A stretch of DNA of 64,000 bases from a bacterium (GCA_024226315.1 JAAELT010000458.1:1-64000); one strand, 5' to 3'. Counted from the first letter of the stretch, positions 17,921-27,256 are shown. The notes: generated from the letters alone by a model not told the origin. Numbers and translations are program-made.

Positions 17921-19186
17921 ATGAGGGCCGTGATCATCGCCGTCGGTTCCGAGCTGCTGGGGACCCGGCGGCTCGACACCAACTCCCTGCGTCTGACCGC
18001 CTCGCTCGAGCCATACGGCGTCGAGCTGACGGCCAAGTCTGTGATCGGCGACGACGAGGCGGAGCTGGCGCGGACGCTCGCCCGCAGTGTCGACGAGGTC
18101 GAGCTGGTGCTGGTCACCGGCGGCCTCGGCCCAACGGCGGACGACGTCACCCGCGCCGCCGTCTCCCGTGCTTTCGACCGTGGCGTGCAGGTCGATGAGG
18201 AGCTGGTGGAGCACATGCGACGATTGTTCGCGAGCTTCGGCCGCGACATGCCCGGCGTCAACCGCCGGCAGGCCGAGGTGATCGACGGCGCAGTGGTGCT
18301 CTCCAACTCCCGCGGTACGGCGCCGGGCCAGCGTCTCGCCGTCGGCGGTGCCAGCGTGTTCCTGTTTCCGGGCGTCCCCCGGGAGCTCGAGAAGATGATC
18401 GAGACCCACCTCGAGCCCTGGCTGCAAGAGCAGTCCGGCGGTGGCGACCGTGGGCTCGAGCGGCAGGTGGTCAAGATTGCTAGCTTGCCGGAGTCGACCG
18501 TCGAGGAAAGGATCGCCCCGGCCTACGAGCGCTTTGGCCGCGAGCGGATCTCGGTGCTGGCCTCGCCGGGGGAAGTCAAGGTGTGGCTCGCCGCCCGCGG
18601 CAGCGAAGCAGAGCGACGAGCCGAGCTCGAAGAGATGAGCCGCGCGATCGTCGAGCTTGCCGGCGGCGCGGCCTACACAACCGACCAGAACGCCACGCTC
18701 GAGAGTGTCGTCGGCGCCCTGCTGAGCGAAGCCGGCCGCACCGTGACCACGGCCGAGTCGTGCACCGGCGGCCTGGTGGCCGAGCGCCTCACCCGCGTGC
18801 CCGGCTCGAGCGTCTACTTCCTGGGCGGGGTCGTGTCCTACACCAACGAGCTCAAGACCCGGCTGCTGGGCGTGTCGGCGGAGCTGATCCAGGCCCACGG
18901 CGCGGTCTCCGAGCCGGTGGCAAGGGCGATGGCCGCGGGGGTGCGCTCGCGCTACGGTTCCGACTACGGCATCGCGATCACCGGCGTCGCGGGCCCGGGC
19001 GGCGGCAGCGAGGAGAAACCGGTGGGCACGGTGCACGTCGCCGTGGCGGGGCCGGGCGAGCAGGACGTGGAGCACCGCAAGGTGCGGTTTCCAGGCGACC
19101 GGGAACGGGTACGTCAGCAGACCTCGCAGCTGGCGCTCGAGCTGGTGCGTCGTGATCTGGTGCGCCGAGACCTGGTCGCGGACTGA
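17921..19186 (+). CDS. cinA: CinA: NMN deamidase / competence-damage inducible protein
   Basis: 421 aa, full length. The N-terminal molybdopterin-binding-like (COG1058) domain carries 'AVGSELLGTRRLDTNS' and 'VTGGLGPTADDVTRAAV'. The C-terminal PncC-type NMN amidohydrolase domain carries 'TTAESCTGGLVAERLT', 'GGVVSYTNELKTRLLGV' and 'GITGVAGPGGGSEEKPVGT'. The protein recycles NMN to NaMN in pyridine nucleotide salvage. It is followed 2 bp later by thpR, so the two are translationally linked; cinA-thpR is a common pair in bacteria. Confidence 0.95.
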   Translation: MRAVIIAVGSELLGTRRLDTNSLRLTASLEPYGVELTAKSVIGDDEAELARTLARSVDEVELVLVTGGLGPTADDVTRAAVSRAFDRGVQVDEELVEHMRRLFASFGRDMPGVNRRQAEVIDGAVVLSNSRGTAPGQRLAVGGASVFLFPGVPRELEKMIETHLEPWLQEQSGGGDRGLERQVVKIASLPESTVEERIAPAYERFGRERISVLASPGEVKVWLAARGSEAERRAELEEMSRAIVELAGGAAYTTDQNATLESVVGALLSEAGRTVTTAESCTGGLVAERLTRVPGSSVYFLGGVVSYTNELKTRLLGVSAELIQAHGAVSEPVARAMAAGVRSRYGSDYGIAITGVAGPGGGSEEKPVGTVHVAVAGPGEQDVEHRKVRFPGDRERVRQQTSQLALELVRRDLVRRDLVAD

Positions 19187-19188
19187 CA

Positions 19189-19755
19189 ATGAGGCTCTTC
19201 GTGGCTCTCGAAATACCGCCGGAGATCCGGAGCGAGCTCGCCGAGCGCTGCCGCGCGGCGCGCGGCGGGCTGCCCAAGGCCCGTTGGGTCAGGCCGAAGG
19301 CGATGCACCTGACGCTGGTCTTCCTGGGCGAGACCGCCCCGGAGTCGCTGCCGGATCTCCATCGCGAGATGGGCGCGGCGTTCGACGAAGGCGAATCGAT
19401 GGAGATCCGCATCGGCGGGTTCGGCGCGTTCCCGCCTCGCGGACGCCGGCGGGTGGTGTGGGCCGGCGTCGAGGCCGAAGGCGATCTCGCCGGCCTGCAA
19501 GCGCGAGTGGCGCGAGCGGCGGAGCGGGCTGTGGGCCACGAGCGGGAGGCGCGGCCGTACCATCCCCATCTCACCCTGGCGCGCTGCAAACCGCCGTGGC
19601 CGGCCTCGGCCGTGGGGCGGTTGATCGAGGGCCTCGGGCCGCCGCCGGCTCGCTCGTTCATGGTCGAGCATGGCAGCCTGATCTCGAGCGTGCTGCATCC
19701 CGCGGGTGCTCGCTACGAGACGGTCGAGACCTACCCACTCGGGGCTGTGACGTGA
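19189..19755 (+). CDS. thpR: RNA 2',3'-cyclic phosphodiesterase (ThpR/LigT)
   Basis: 188 aa 2H-phosphoesterase. Both catalytic H-x-T motifs are present: H40 in 'MHLTLVFLGE' and H127 in 'YHPHLTLARC'. It opens 2',3'-cyclic phosphates on RNA to 2'-phosphomonoesters. The C-terminus runs into a 20-bp tandem repeat that also contains the stop codon, so the last residues ('GAVT') are repeat-encoded. Confidence 0.93.
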   Translation: MRLFVALEIPPEIRSELAERCRAARGGLPKARWVRPKAMHLTLVFLGETAPESLPDLHREMGAAFDEGESMEIRIGGFGAFPPRGRRRVVWAGVEAEGDLAGLQARVARAAERAVGHEREARPYHPHLTLARCKPPWPASAVGRLIEGLGPPPARSFMVEHGSLISSVLHPAGARYETVETYPLGAVT

Positions 19756-19800
19756 CACTCGGGGCTGTGACGTGACACTCGGGGCTGTGACGTGACACTG
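19736..19800. repeat. Three exact copies of a 20-bp tandem repeat
   Basis: GGGGCTGTGACGTGACACTC starts at 19741, 19761 and 19781, with a partial copy before (CACTC at 19736). The first copy contains the thpR stop codon and the array ends just before the plsY GTG start. All three copies are identical apart from the final base, which implies recent expansion. Confidence 0.95.
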
Positions 19801-19811
19801 GGGGTTGCCGG

Positions 19812-20441
19812 GTGAGCTGGGCGCTGCTCGTCCTGGCGGCCTACCTGCTGGGCTCGATTTCGTTCAGCCTTCTGATCGTGCGTTCGATGCGCGGCTTCGA
19901 CGTGCGTGAGCAAGGCAGCGGCAACGCCGGTGCCACCAACGTCCTGCGCCTGGTGGGCCGGGGGCCGGCGGCTGCCGTGCTGCTCCTCGACGTCGCCAAG
20001 GGCGTGGTGCCGGTGCTGACCGCGCGGGCGCTCGGCGCCCCCGGCCCGGTGGTCGGCCTGACGGCGGTGGCTACGGTGGTCGGCCATGTCTTCCCTGTTT
20101 TTCACGGCTTTCGCGGTGGCAAAGGAGTGGCGACGGTGACCGGCGCGTTGGGCAGCCTGGCTCCCTGGCCGGCGCTTCCGGCCCTGGCGGTCTTCGTCGT
20201 CGTGGTCGCGGCGACCCGCTACGTCGCCCTCGGCTCGATCGCGGCGGTCACCGGCTTTCCCCTCTGGATCTGGCTCGGCGGTCGCACCGAATGGACGCCG
20301 CCACCGCCCGTGTGGCTGATGGCCAGTGCCGTGGCCATCGCACTGCTGATCGTCGGCAAGCACGGCGTCAATATGCGGCGGATACTCGCCGGCACCGAGC
20401 ATCGGCTGGGTGATTCCCGGCCGCGGGAGAAGGTGGCATGA
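19812..20441 (+). CDS. plsY: Glycerol-3-phosphate acyltransferase PlsY
   Basis: 209 aa integral membrane enzyme that acylates glycerol-3-phosphate from acyl-phosphate. Three family motifs are present: 'GSGNAGATNVLR', 'GHVFPVFHGFRGGKGVAT' and 'GKHGVNMRRILAGTEHRLG'. Five hydrophobic segments are visible. The GTG at 19812 is the only start that keeps the first membrane helix ('LLVLAAYLLGSISFSLLIV'). It overlaps gpsA by 4 bp (ATGA), so PlsY and its substrate-making enzyme GpsA are coupled. Confidence 0.95.
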   Translation: MSWALLVLAAYLLGSISFSLLIVRSMRGFDVREQGSGNAGATNVLRLVGRGPAAAVLLLDVAKGVVPVLTARALGAPGPVVGLTAVATVVGHVFPVFHGFRGGKGVATVTGALGSLAPWPALPALAVFVVVVAATRYVALGSIAAVTGFPLWIWLGGRTEWTPPPPVWLMASAVAIALLIVGKHGVNMRRILAGTEHRLGDSRPREKVA

Positions 20442-21451
20442 AGCTCGCCGTCCTCGGAGCCGGGTCGTGGGGTACTGCACTGGCGGTGCATTTCGCCGGC
20501 GCCGGCCACGAGGTGACACTGTGGGCTCGGCGCCCCGGGCTCGCCGAGGAGCTGCGCCGCGAGCGCCGCAACGCCGAGTTTCTGCCCGACATCGAGATCC
20601 CAGCCTCGGTGACCCTCACCGCCGAGCTCACCGACACCGTCACCGCGGAGGCGGTGCTGGTGGTGGTGCCGTCCCACGGTTTCCGGCAGGTGGTGCGTGA
20701 CTTCCTCCGCCGCCTGCCCGAGGGCGGTGGCCCGCGGGTGGTGATCTCGGCGGCCAAGGGCATCGAGACCGACACCCTGGCGCGCATGAGCGAGGTGACG
20801 TTCGAAGAGGCCGTGGCGGCCGATCGCGAGGTGCGCTACGCGGTGCTTTCGGGGCCCAACTTTGCGGCCGAGCTGGCGGCGGGAGCACCGACGGTGGCGG
20901 TCATCGCGTCGGAGGACGAGGAGCTCGCGACCGAGCTTCGCGAGACGCTCTCGACCGGGACCTTTCGACTCTATTCGAGCACCGACGTGGTCGGCGTCGA
21001 GCTCGGCGCGGCGTCGAAGAACGTGATCGCCATCGCCGCCGGAGTGGTGGTCGGGCTCGAGCTCGGCCACAACACGGTGGCGGCGCTGATGACCCGCGGC
21101 CTGCACGAGATCACCCGCCTCGGGCTCGCCTACGGCGGCCGCTCGCGCACCCTGGCCGGGCTGGCGGGCATGGGTGACCTGGTGCTCACCTGCACCGGCC
21201 CGCTGTCGCGCAACCGTACGCTGGGCGTGCGGCTCGCCAGCGGCGAGACCCTGGAGGAGATCTCGGGCGGCACGCACATGGTGGCCGAGGGAGTACGCAA
21301 CTCCCTGGCGATCGCCCGGCTGGCCGAGCGCCGAGGCGTCGAGATGCCGATCACCGAGCAGATGGTCAAGGTGCTCTACCACGGCAAGTCGGTGCGGCGA
21401 GTGGTGCGCGAGCTGATGACGCGCGAGCTGCGCGCCGAAGCCGAGCTTTGA
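20438..21451 (+). CDS. gpsA: NAD(P)-dependent glycerol-3-phosphate dehydrogenase GpsA
   Basis: 337 aa. N-terminal Rossmann fold 'LGAGSWGTALAVHFA'; 'SAAKGIE' and 'LSGPNFAAELAAGAPT' are substrate-binding motifs; 'GAASKNVIAIAAGV' holds the catalytic lysine; 'GLAGMGDLVLTCTGPLSRNR' is the family signature. It reduces DHAP to glycerol-3-phosphate, the substrate of the overlapping plsY. Confidence 0.97.
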   Translation: MKLAVLGAGSWGTALAVHFAGAGHEVTLWARRPGLAEELRRERRNAEFLPDIEIPASVTLTAELTDTVTAEAVLVVVPSHGFRQVVRDFLRRLPEGGGPRVVISAAKGIETDTLARMSEVTFEEAVAADREVRYAVLSGPNFAAELAAGAPTVAVIASEDEELATELRETLSTGTFRLYSSTDVVGVELGAASKNVIAIAAGVVVGLELGHNTVAALMTRGLHEITRLGLAYGGRSRTLAGLAGMGDLVLTCTGPLSRNRTLGVRLASGETLEEISGGTHMVAEGVRNSLAIARLAERRGVEMPITEQMVKVLYHGKSVRRVVRELMTRELRAEAEL

Positions 21452-21466
21452 TAGGTTCCCGGCCCG

Positions 21467-23020
21467 ATGACACACCAGACCATTCTGATCCTCGACTTCG
21501 GCAGCCAGTACACTCAGCTGATCGCGCGGCGGCTGCGCGAGACTTGCGTCTACTGCGAAATCCAGCCCTTCGATCTGAGCGCGGAGGCGATCCGCGAGCG
21601 GCGGCCGGCGGGGGTGATCCTCTCCGGCGGTCCCGATAGCGTCTTCGACGACCAGGCGCCACAGCTCGACCGCGGCATCTTCGATCTCGGCATTCCGATC
21701 CTGGGCATCTGCTACGGCCTGCAGCTCATGGCCCATCATCTTGGCGGTGGCGTGGAACCGGCCAGCGAGCGCGAGTACGGCCGGGCCGAGATTACGATCG
21801 GCGGCGACGGAACGGGCGGACACGGCGCCCTGTTCGAGGGCCTCGGCGACCACGAGACGGTGTGGATGAGCCACGGCGACCACATCACGTCGCCACCGCC
21901 GGGTTTCACCGTCAACGCCGCCACCGCCAACGCGCCGGTGGTGGCGCTCGAGAACCCGGAGCGGAAGATCTACGGCATCCAGTTCCACCCCGAGGTCTCG
22001 CACACCCCGTCGGGCGCCGACATCCTGCGTAACTTCCTGCTCGGCATCTGCGGCCTCGAAGGCGACTGGCGCATGGCCTCGTTCCTGGAAGAGGCGGTGG
22101 AGTCGATCCGGCGCCAGGTCGGCGACGAGCGGATCATTTGCGCGCTGTCCGGCGGCGTCGACTCGACGGTCATGTCGGCGCTGGTGAAGCGGGCCGTGGG
22201 CGATCAGCTCACCGCGATCTTCGTCGACAACGGCGTGCTGCGCAAAGGCGAGAAGGAGCAGGTGGTCCACAACCTGCGCGACGGCCTGGGCCTGCCGATC
22301 ATGGCGATCGACGCGCGGCGCGACTTCCTCGATGCGCTGGCGGGGAAGACCGACCCCGAGGACAAGCGCCGAGCGATCGGCCGTGTGTTCATCGACGTCT
22401 TCGACCGCGCCGCTCACGAGCTCGAAGGAGTGAAGTTCCTGGCCCAGGGCACCCTCTATCCCGACGTCATCGAGTCGGTCTCGGTCAAAGGACCGTCGAA
22501 AACCATCAAGACCCACCACAACGTCGGCGGTCTGCCCGAGCGCCTGGGCTTCGAGCTGGTCGAGCCGCTGCGCTTCCTGTTCAAGGACGAGGTGCGCCGT
22601 CTGGGCAGCGAGCTGGGCATCCCGGAGGATCTGATCCACCGTCATCCCTTCCCGGGCCCGGGCCTGGCGGTGCGCATCCTCGGCGAGGTCACCGAGGAGC
22701 GCGTGGCCATGCTGCAGCGTGCCGACGCCATCTTCATCGACGAGCTCAAGGCTTCCGGCTGGTATCCACGGGTGAGCCAGGCTCTGGCGGTGCTGCTGCC
22801 GGTCAAGAGCGTCGGCGTGATGGGGGACCTGCGGACCTACGAGCAGGTGGTGGCGCTGCGCTCGGTCGATACCGAGGACTTCATGACCGCCGACTGGAGC
22901 CAGCTGCCCTACGAGCTGCTGGGGCGGGTGGCGAACCGGATCGTCAACGAGGTCGAGGGCGTCAACCGGGTGGTTTACGACGTCACCAGCAAGCCGCCGG
23001 GAACGATCGAGTGGGAGTGA
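21467..23020 (+). CDS. guaA: GMP synthase (glutamine-hydrolysing)
   Basis: 517 aa. Class I glutamine amidotransferase domain with nucleophile Cys in 'GICYGLQLM' and the His/Glu pair in 'GIQFHPEV'. The ATP-pyrophosphatase P-loop is 'CALSGGVDSTVMSALV', and the C-terminal dimerisation domain ends 'YDVTSKPPGTIEWE'. It converts XMP to GMP. It follows gpsA by 15 bp, continuing the same plus-strand run. Confidence 0.97.
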   Translation: MTHQTILILDFGSQYTQLIARRLRETCVYCEIQPFDLSAEAIRERRPAGVILSGGPDSVFDDQAPQLDRGIFDLGIPILGICYGLQLMAHHLGGGVEPASEREYGRAEITIGGDGTGGHGALFEGLGDHETVWMSHGDHITSPPPGFTVNAATANAPVVALENPERKIYGIQFHPEVSHTPSGADILRNFLLGICGLEGDWRMASFLEEAVESIRRQVGDERIICALSGGVDSTVMSALVKRAVGDQLTAIFVDNGVLRKGEKEQVVHNLRDGLGLPIMAIDARRDFLDALAGKTDPEDKRRAIGRVFIDVFDRAAHELEGVKFLAQGTLYPDVIESVSVKGPSKTIKTHHNVGGLPERLGFELVEPLRFLFKDEVRRLGSELGIPEDLIHRHPFPGPGLAVRILGEVTEERVAMLQRADAIFIDELKASGWYPRVSQALAVLLPVKSVGVMGDLRTYEQVVALRSVDTEDFMTADWSQLPYELLGRVANRIVNEVEGVNRVVYDVTSKPPGTIEWE

Positions 23021-23048
23021 GCGGGCGGTCGGGAGTGATCGAGCGGTG

Positions 23049-24986
23049 ATGCGGGCCGCGAGCGCCTCCGTGGTGGCGCTCACGGTGCTGTTCGGCGTGC
23101 AGACGTTGCGCACGCTGCTGCCGCTCCTGGCCTGGATCTTCCGTGACCGGTTCGGCTGGGGATCGGTCGAGATCGCCCTGCTGGTCTTCGCCGTGTTCGC
23201 CACCGCGTTCCTCGTGGCGCCGCTGCGTCGGCTGCTCGGGGCGCGACGGTTGGTCTGGCTCGCCGTCGGCGGCCTGGGTCTGCTGCGCCTGGCCTACCAG
23301 CTGTGGACGGGGGATCCTTTGATCGACGTCTTTCTCGCCGTGGCTGCGGCGGCCTGCTTCTTCGTGGCGCTGCCGGCTCTGCTGGCGAACCGCGGCTCGA
23401 CGGCCCGGGGCTCGACGGCGGGGCTGCCGTTCGCCTTCGGCTGCCTCGTCGGCCTGGCCGTGGACGTCGCAATCCACGCCGCTTACGGCACCTGGGACGT
23501 GAGCTGGCGCTCGGATGCCGCGTCCGCGGTCCTGATCCTGGTGCTGGTCGTGCTTCTCTGGTGGCTGCTCGCTCGCGGGTCGACCCAGCCCGGGGAGGTC
23601 GGCGATGTGGCGTTTCCGCTCGCCTGGGCCTGGGTCGCGATCGGGCCGTTCTTCTTCCTCGAAGTGCTGATTCTCGGCAACGTCGCGCGGCTGGCGGCGC
23701 TGTCCGGCTGGAACGCGGAATGGGCGGGGTTGTTGCTGCTGGCCGGGAAGCTAGCGGCGGTCGGCGCGGTGGTCGCCACCGCCCGCCGCACGGTGCCTCG
23801 GGCGGTCGTGGCGACCCTGGCGGCGATGCTCCTCGTGGCGCTGTGGTACCCCACCCCTGGCGGCTCGTCGGCGGCGCTCCTGCTGCTCGCGGCACAGGTG
23901 GCGAGCGCGGTGCTGCTGACGAGGATCGTGCTGGCGATCGGAGCCGCGCCGGCCGTGCCGGGGCTGGGGCGGCTCACCGCCGCTCACGGCGTCGGCATGG
24001 TGGCGTTCGCCGCCCTGGTGTTCCTCTTCTACGCCGGTATCGATCTCCGGCTGCCTTTCTCGAACGACGTCCTGCCGCGGCTCGCTGCCCTCGTCCTGGG
24101 TCTGGCGGCGCTGGCCGCTTTCCGCTCCGAATCTGTTCAGCTGGCGCCGGCCGTCGACCGGGGGTGGTGGGCGCTCGTCGCGCTGCTCGCCCTGCCGGTG
24201 GCCAGGCTTGCGACCGTGCCGGAGGTCCGTCCGGGCGAAGCCGGGGCGCTACCACTCAGACTCATGACCTACAACCTGCACTGCGGCATCGACCCGCGCG
24301 GGCACCTGGGGATGGAAGCGATCGCCGCCACCATCGAGGCCGAGCGGCCCGACGTCGTGGCGCTGCAGGAAGTCTCCCGCGGTTGGGTCATCGCCGGCTC
24401 GGTCGACGCTCTGGGCTGGCTGTCCCGCCGCCTCGAAATGCCGTACGTGTTCGCGCCCACCTCCGGTCCGCTGTGGGGCAACGCGATTCTCAGCCGGCTG
24501 CCGCTGTCGGGTCACGAGGCCCATGACCTGCCCACCGAGGATCTGCTCATCCGCCGCGGGTTCCTGGCGGCGCGCATCGACCTCGGGGCCGGAGAAGATA
24601 TCGAGGTGTTGGCCACCCACTACCACCACCCGGGCGACGGCGGCGCGGTGCGCGAGCTGCAGTCGCGGGCGATCCTCGAATACTGGCGGGGCCGCGGGCG
24701 TACAGCGCTTCTGGGAGACCTGAACGCCCGCCCCGACGAGCCCGAGATGATGGCCCTGCGCCGTGCGGGACTGCGGGACGTGCTCGAGCTGGGCGGCGTC
24801 AGCCCCGGGACCACGTATCCCTCGAGCCAGCCGGAGAAGCGCATCGACTACATCTGGATCTCGCCCGACCTCACGGCCACCGACGCGGTAGTGCCGCGCG
24901 CCGGTGGCTCCGATCACCTGCCGGTGGCCGCCACCATCGCCGCCGTCCCCGAGAATAAGGATCGAGCCCTCTATGTCCTGGACTGA
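23049..24986 (+). CDS. Polytopic membrane protein with C-terminal endonuclease/exonuclease/phosphatase domain (CWH43-like)
   Basis: 645 aa from the ATG at 23049 (a GTG one codon earlier is equally possible). Residues 1-395 hold about ten to twelve transmembrane helices. Residues ~405-635 form an EEP-fold domain with the metal/catalytic motifs in order: 'MTYNLHCGID', 'VVALQEVSRGW', 'LATHYHHPGD', 'LLGDLNARPDEPE', 'SDHLPVAATI'. The layout resembles eukaryotic CWH43/PGAP2IP, which acts in GPI-anchor lipid remodelling, and some uncharacterised bacterial proteins. A phosphodiesterase or phospholipase acting on a lipid-linked substrate at the membrane is the reasonable inference; no substrate can be named. 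Confidence 0.8.
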   Translation: MRAASASVVALTVLFGVQTLRTLLPLLAWIFRDRFGWGSVEIALLVFAVFATAFLVAPLRRLLGARRLVWLAVGGLGLLRLAYQLWTGDPLIDVFLAVAAAACFFVALPALLANRGSTARGSTAGLPFAFGCLVGLAVDVAIHAAYGTWDVSWRSDAASAVLILVLVVLLWWLLARGSTQPGEVGDVAFPLAWAWVAIGPFFFLEVLILGNVARLAALSGWNAEWAGLLLLAGKLAAVGAVVATARRTVPRAVVATLAAMLLVALWYPTPGGSSAALLLLAAQVASAVLLTRIVLAIGAAPAVPGLGRLTAAHGVGMVAFAALVFLFYAGIDLRLPFSNDVLPRLAALVLGLAALAAFRSESVQLAPAVDRGWWALVALLALPVARLATVPEVRPGEAGALPLRLMTYNLHCGIDPRGHLGMEAIAATIEAERPDVVALQEVSRGWVIAGSVDALGWLSRRLEMPYVFAPTSGPLWGNAILSRLPLSGHEAHDLPTEDLLIRRGFLAARIDLGAGEDIEVLATHYHHPGDGGAVRELQSRAILEYWRGRGRTALLGDLNARPDEPEMMALRRAGLRDVLELGGVSPGTTYPSSQPEKRIDYIWISPDLTATDAVVPRAGGSDHLPVAATIAAVPENKDRALYVLD

Positions 24987-25020
24987 AGAAGAGCTCCGCG
25001 GCCTGGCCCGGGGCTTCTAA
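24973..25020 (+). pseudogene. 15-codon 5' stub, possibly of a SAM-dependent methyltransferase gene
   Basis: ATG at 24973 overlaps the end of the previous gene and reads 'MSWTEEELRGLARGF' then stops. The 'E-E-x-R-x-L-A-R-x-F' start is like the N-terminus of O-methyltransferase-type regulators ('LARGFxxSRILLTAAELD'), but nothing follows. It may be a deletion remnant or chance. Evidence is thin. Confidence 0.25.
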
Positions 25021-25057
25021 GGCCCCACGAAGCCTGAGGATGGCTCCCGGGCGGCCC

Positions 25058-27256
25058 TCAGTGAGATGACTCTTCGACGACCACCTCCGCCAAACCGTAG
25101 AGGTGGCTCGCCCCGCGCAGCAACATCAGGCCGTCGGAGATCGCGGCCGTGGTCATCACCACCTCGCTCAGCTCGTTGGTGCCCAGCACCTGGTAGGTCT
25201 CGCCGGCACGTACCACCGTGGTCGTGCCCTCTTCGGAGGTGAAGTACAGCCGTCCGTCGGCGGCCACCGGCGAGCTGCTGAAGCTGCCGGTCTGGACTCG
25301 GGTGCGGTAGATCTGCTCGCCGGTGGCGGCGTGGTGAGCGGTCATACGGCCGTTGTTGTGCAGCATGTAGAGGATGCCGCGGTAGACGATCGGGGTCGGG
25401 ATGTAGGTGCCGCCGCGTGTCGTGCTCCACGCCAGGTGCTCGCTCGACTCCGCGCCCTCGGGCAAGGTGAGGTCGCCACGGCCGCCGGGGCGCACGGCGT
25501 AGATCGGGCGCACCGGCGGGTAGCCGCCGGTGACGAAGGCGACGCCGCCGGAGACCACCGGCGAGCCGACGGTGACCTCCGAGTTCGGGGTCAGGCGCCA
25601 GAGCTCTCCGCCGGTGCCGGCGTGGTAGCCGCGAATGGTGGTGCCGTTGGTGACGATCTCGTGGGCGCCTTTGCCGGCCGCCGGCGGCAGCACCACCGGC
25701 GTGCCCCAGGTCGGGATCTCGTCGCGCTTTGTCTTCCACGCCTCGCGGCCGGTGGCCAGGTCGTAGGCGGCGATGAACGATCCCTTGTCGACGTCGACCT
25801 GTGTGATCACCTTGCCGTCGTGGAGGATGGGCGAGCTCGAGAAACCCCATTCGTAGGTGGAGTCGAAGAACCAGCCGCTGGCCAGCGTGCCCCAGTCCTG
25901 GTGCCACAGCTTCTCGCCGTCGGTGTTGTAGCAGAACAGCCCCTCGGAGCCGAAGTGTGCCACCAGGTACTCGCCGTCGGTGGCCGGGGTGGGGTTGGCC
26001 TGCGTGGCCTTCAGGTGCCGCTTGGACCTCGGCCGGCCCTCGGTGGCGGTCTTCTGCCACAGGATCTCGCCGGTGGTCTTGTCCAGAGCCAGTACCGTCC
26101 AGGTGTGGACCGAGTCGTCGTCCACCGAGTCGACGTCGCCGTACAGCCCGGTGCGCAGGCTCTCGTCGCCGCTCTCGGGCACGGCGCTGGTGAGGAACAC
26201 GCGGCCGTCCCACACCACCGGGCTCGAGTGCGCGAGGCCGGGGATCTTGGTCTTCCAGCGCACGCCCTCGCCGCTCTCGCCGTCCCAGCTCGACGGCGCG
26301 CCCTGGCCGTCGCCGATGCCCGAGGCGGCGGTGCCGCGGAAGCGGGGCCACTGGATCGGCTCGCTGCGCTCGGCCTCGGGCAGGGGCGGCAGCTTGGCCG
26401 GCTTCTCGGCCACGGCGTCGCCGGAGGGGACGCGGGGAATGTAGAGCTCCTGGCCACCCTGCCGGAGCTGGAACCCCTCGATCAGGCCGCCGCGCCCCTG
26501 GAAGCTGACGTCGATGCCCGGCACGTCGCGGGCGGTGAAGGCGTCCTCGCCCGTGGCGTCGAGGGTCACCGCCGGCTGCCCCGTACCCTGGAGCTTCAGC
26601 TCCTCGCCGTCGATGAACACCTTGATACCCAGAGCGATATCGTTGTTCTTGTACTCGCCGGCGTAGCTGGCGAGTTTCTCCGGCGACACTTCGAACGTCT
26701 CCGATTCGGATGGCTCCGGGGCCTTGCCCCGCAGGAACGCCGCGACTTCCTGGTGGCCACCGCCCTCGGCGAGCTGCAAAGCGGCACGTACCGCGGCCGG
26801 CTCGATCTTGCCTTTCGCCAGCGCCTTCTCGACCATCTCCTTGTCGCCGGCGCGGGCGCCGGCGTTCAGCGCCGCGTCGGCGTTGGCCGGGCCGTGCTCC
26901 AGCAGCAGCATCACGATCTCGCGATGAGGCGGTGACTCGGGGGCGCTGAACAGCGACCAGGTGAGGGGAGTGGCCTTGTAGAAGGTGTCGGAGACGTCGA
27001 CATCGGCGCCCTTCTCGAGCAGCAGCTTCACCAACTCCACATTGCCCTTGTCGCTGGCGAAGAACAGCGCCGTGGCGCCGTAGCGCGACTCGGAATCGAC
27101 GTCTACGCCAGCGGCCAGCAGCCGCCGGACCTCGTCGATCTCCTGGCGCTGGGCCGCGGCGATCAGGGCGTCGCCGTCGCCCTGCTCGTCAGCGGTAGAG
27201 CCGGCGGCCAGCCAGGCGAGGCAGAGACTGATCAGGACAACGATCTTGCGCGGCAT
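25058..27256 (-). CDS. Secreted ankyrin-repeat / PQQ-type beta-propeller fusion protein
   Basis: 732 aa with a signal peptide ('VVLISLCLAWLAAGSTADE'). Residues ~28-180 are four to five ankyrin repeats ('GATALFFASDKGNVELVKLL', 'HREIVMLLLEHG'). Residues ~190-285 resemble a DUF3471-type beta domain ('LASYAGEYKNNDIALGI'). Residues ~300-732 form a PQQ/BamB-like propeller ('WPRFRGTAASG', 'VWDGRVFLTSAV', 'LALDKTTGEILWQKT', 'YDLATGREAWKT'). It is probably periplasmic. PQQ-like propellers in this context usually bind proteins or polymers and are not dehydrogenases; no PQQ-enzyme active-site motif is seen. It lies downstream of yugP on the same strand, separated by a strong nested palindrome. Confidence 0.8.
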   Translation of the reverse strand: MPRKIVVLISLCLAWLAAGSTADEQGDGDALIAAAQRQEIDEVRRLLAAGVDVDSESRYGATALFFASDKGNVELVKLLLEKGADVDVSDTFYKATPLTWSLFSAPESPPHREIVMLLLEHGPANADAALNAGARAGDKEMVEKALAKGKIEPAAVRAALQLAEGGGHQEVAAFLRGKAPEPSESETFEVSPEKLASYAGEYKNNDIALGIKVFIDGEELKLQGTGQPAVTLDATGEDAFTARDVPGIDVSFQGRGGLIEGFQLRQGGQELYIPRVPSGDAVAEKPAKLPPLPEAERSEPIQWPRFRGTAASGIGDGQGAPSSWDGESGEGVRWKTKIPGLAHSSPVVWDGRVFLTSAVPESGDESLRTGLYGDVDSVDDDSVHTWTVLALDKTTGEILWQKTATEGRPRSKRHLKATQANPTPATDGEYLVAHFGSEGLFCYNTDGEKLWHQDWGTLASGWFFDSTYEWGFSSSPILHDGKVITQVDVDKGSFIAAYDLATGREAWKTKRDEIPTWGTPVVLPPAAGKGAHEIVTNGTTIRGYHAGTGGELWRLTPNSEVTVGSPVVSGGVAFVTGGYPPVRPIYAVRPGGRGDLTLPEGAESSEHLAWSTTRGGTYIPTPIVYRGILYMLHNNGRMTAHHAATGEQIYRTRVQTGSFSSSPVAADGRLYFTSEEGTTTVVRAGETYQVLGTNELSEVVMTTAAISDGLMLLRGASHLYGLAEVVVEESSH

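Noticed and set aside
20219..23203. 994-residue minus-strand frame opposite gpsA-guaA
   Set aside because: It is antisense to two full-length, strongly conserved enzymes and has histidine/arginine-rich composition typical of shadow frames.
25103..26935. 610-residue plus-strand frame opposite the ankyrin-PQQ gene
   Set aside because: Shadow of the propeller repeats on the other strand; no signal peptide or domain of its own.
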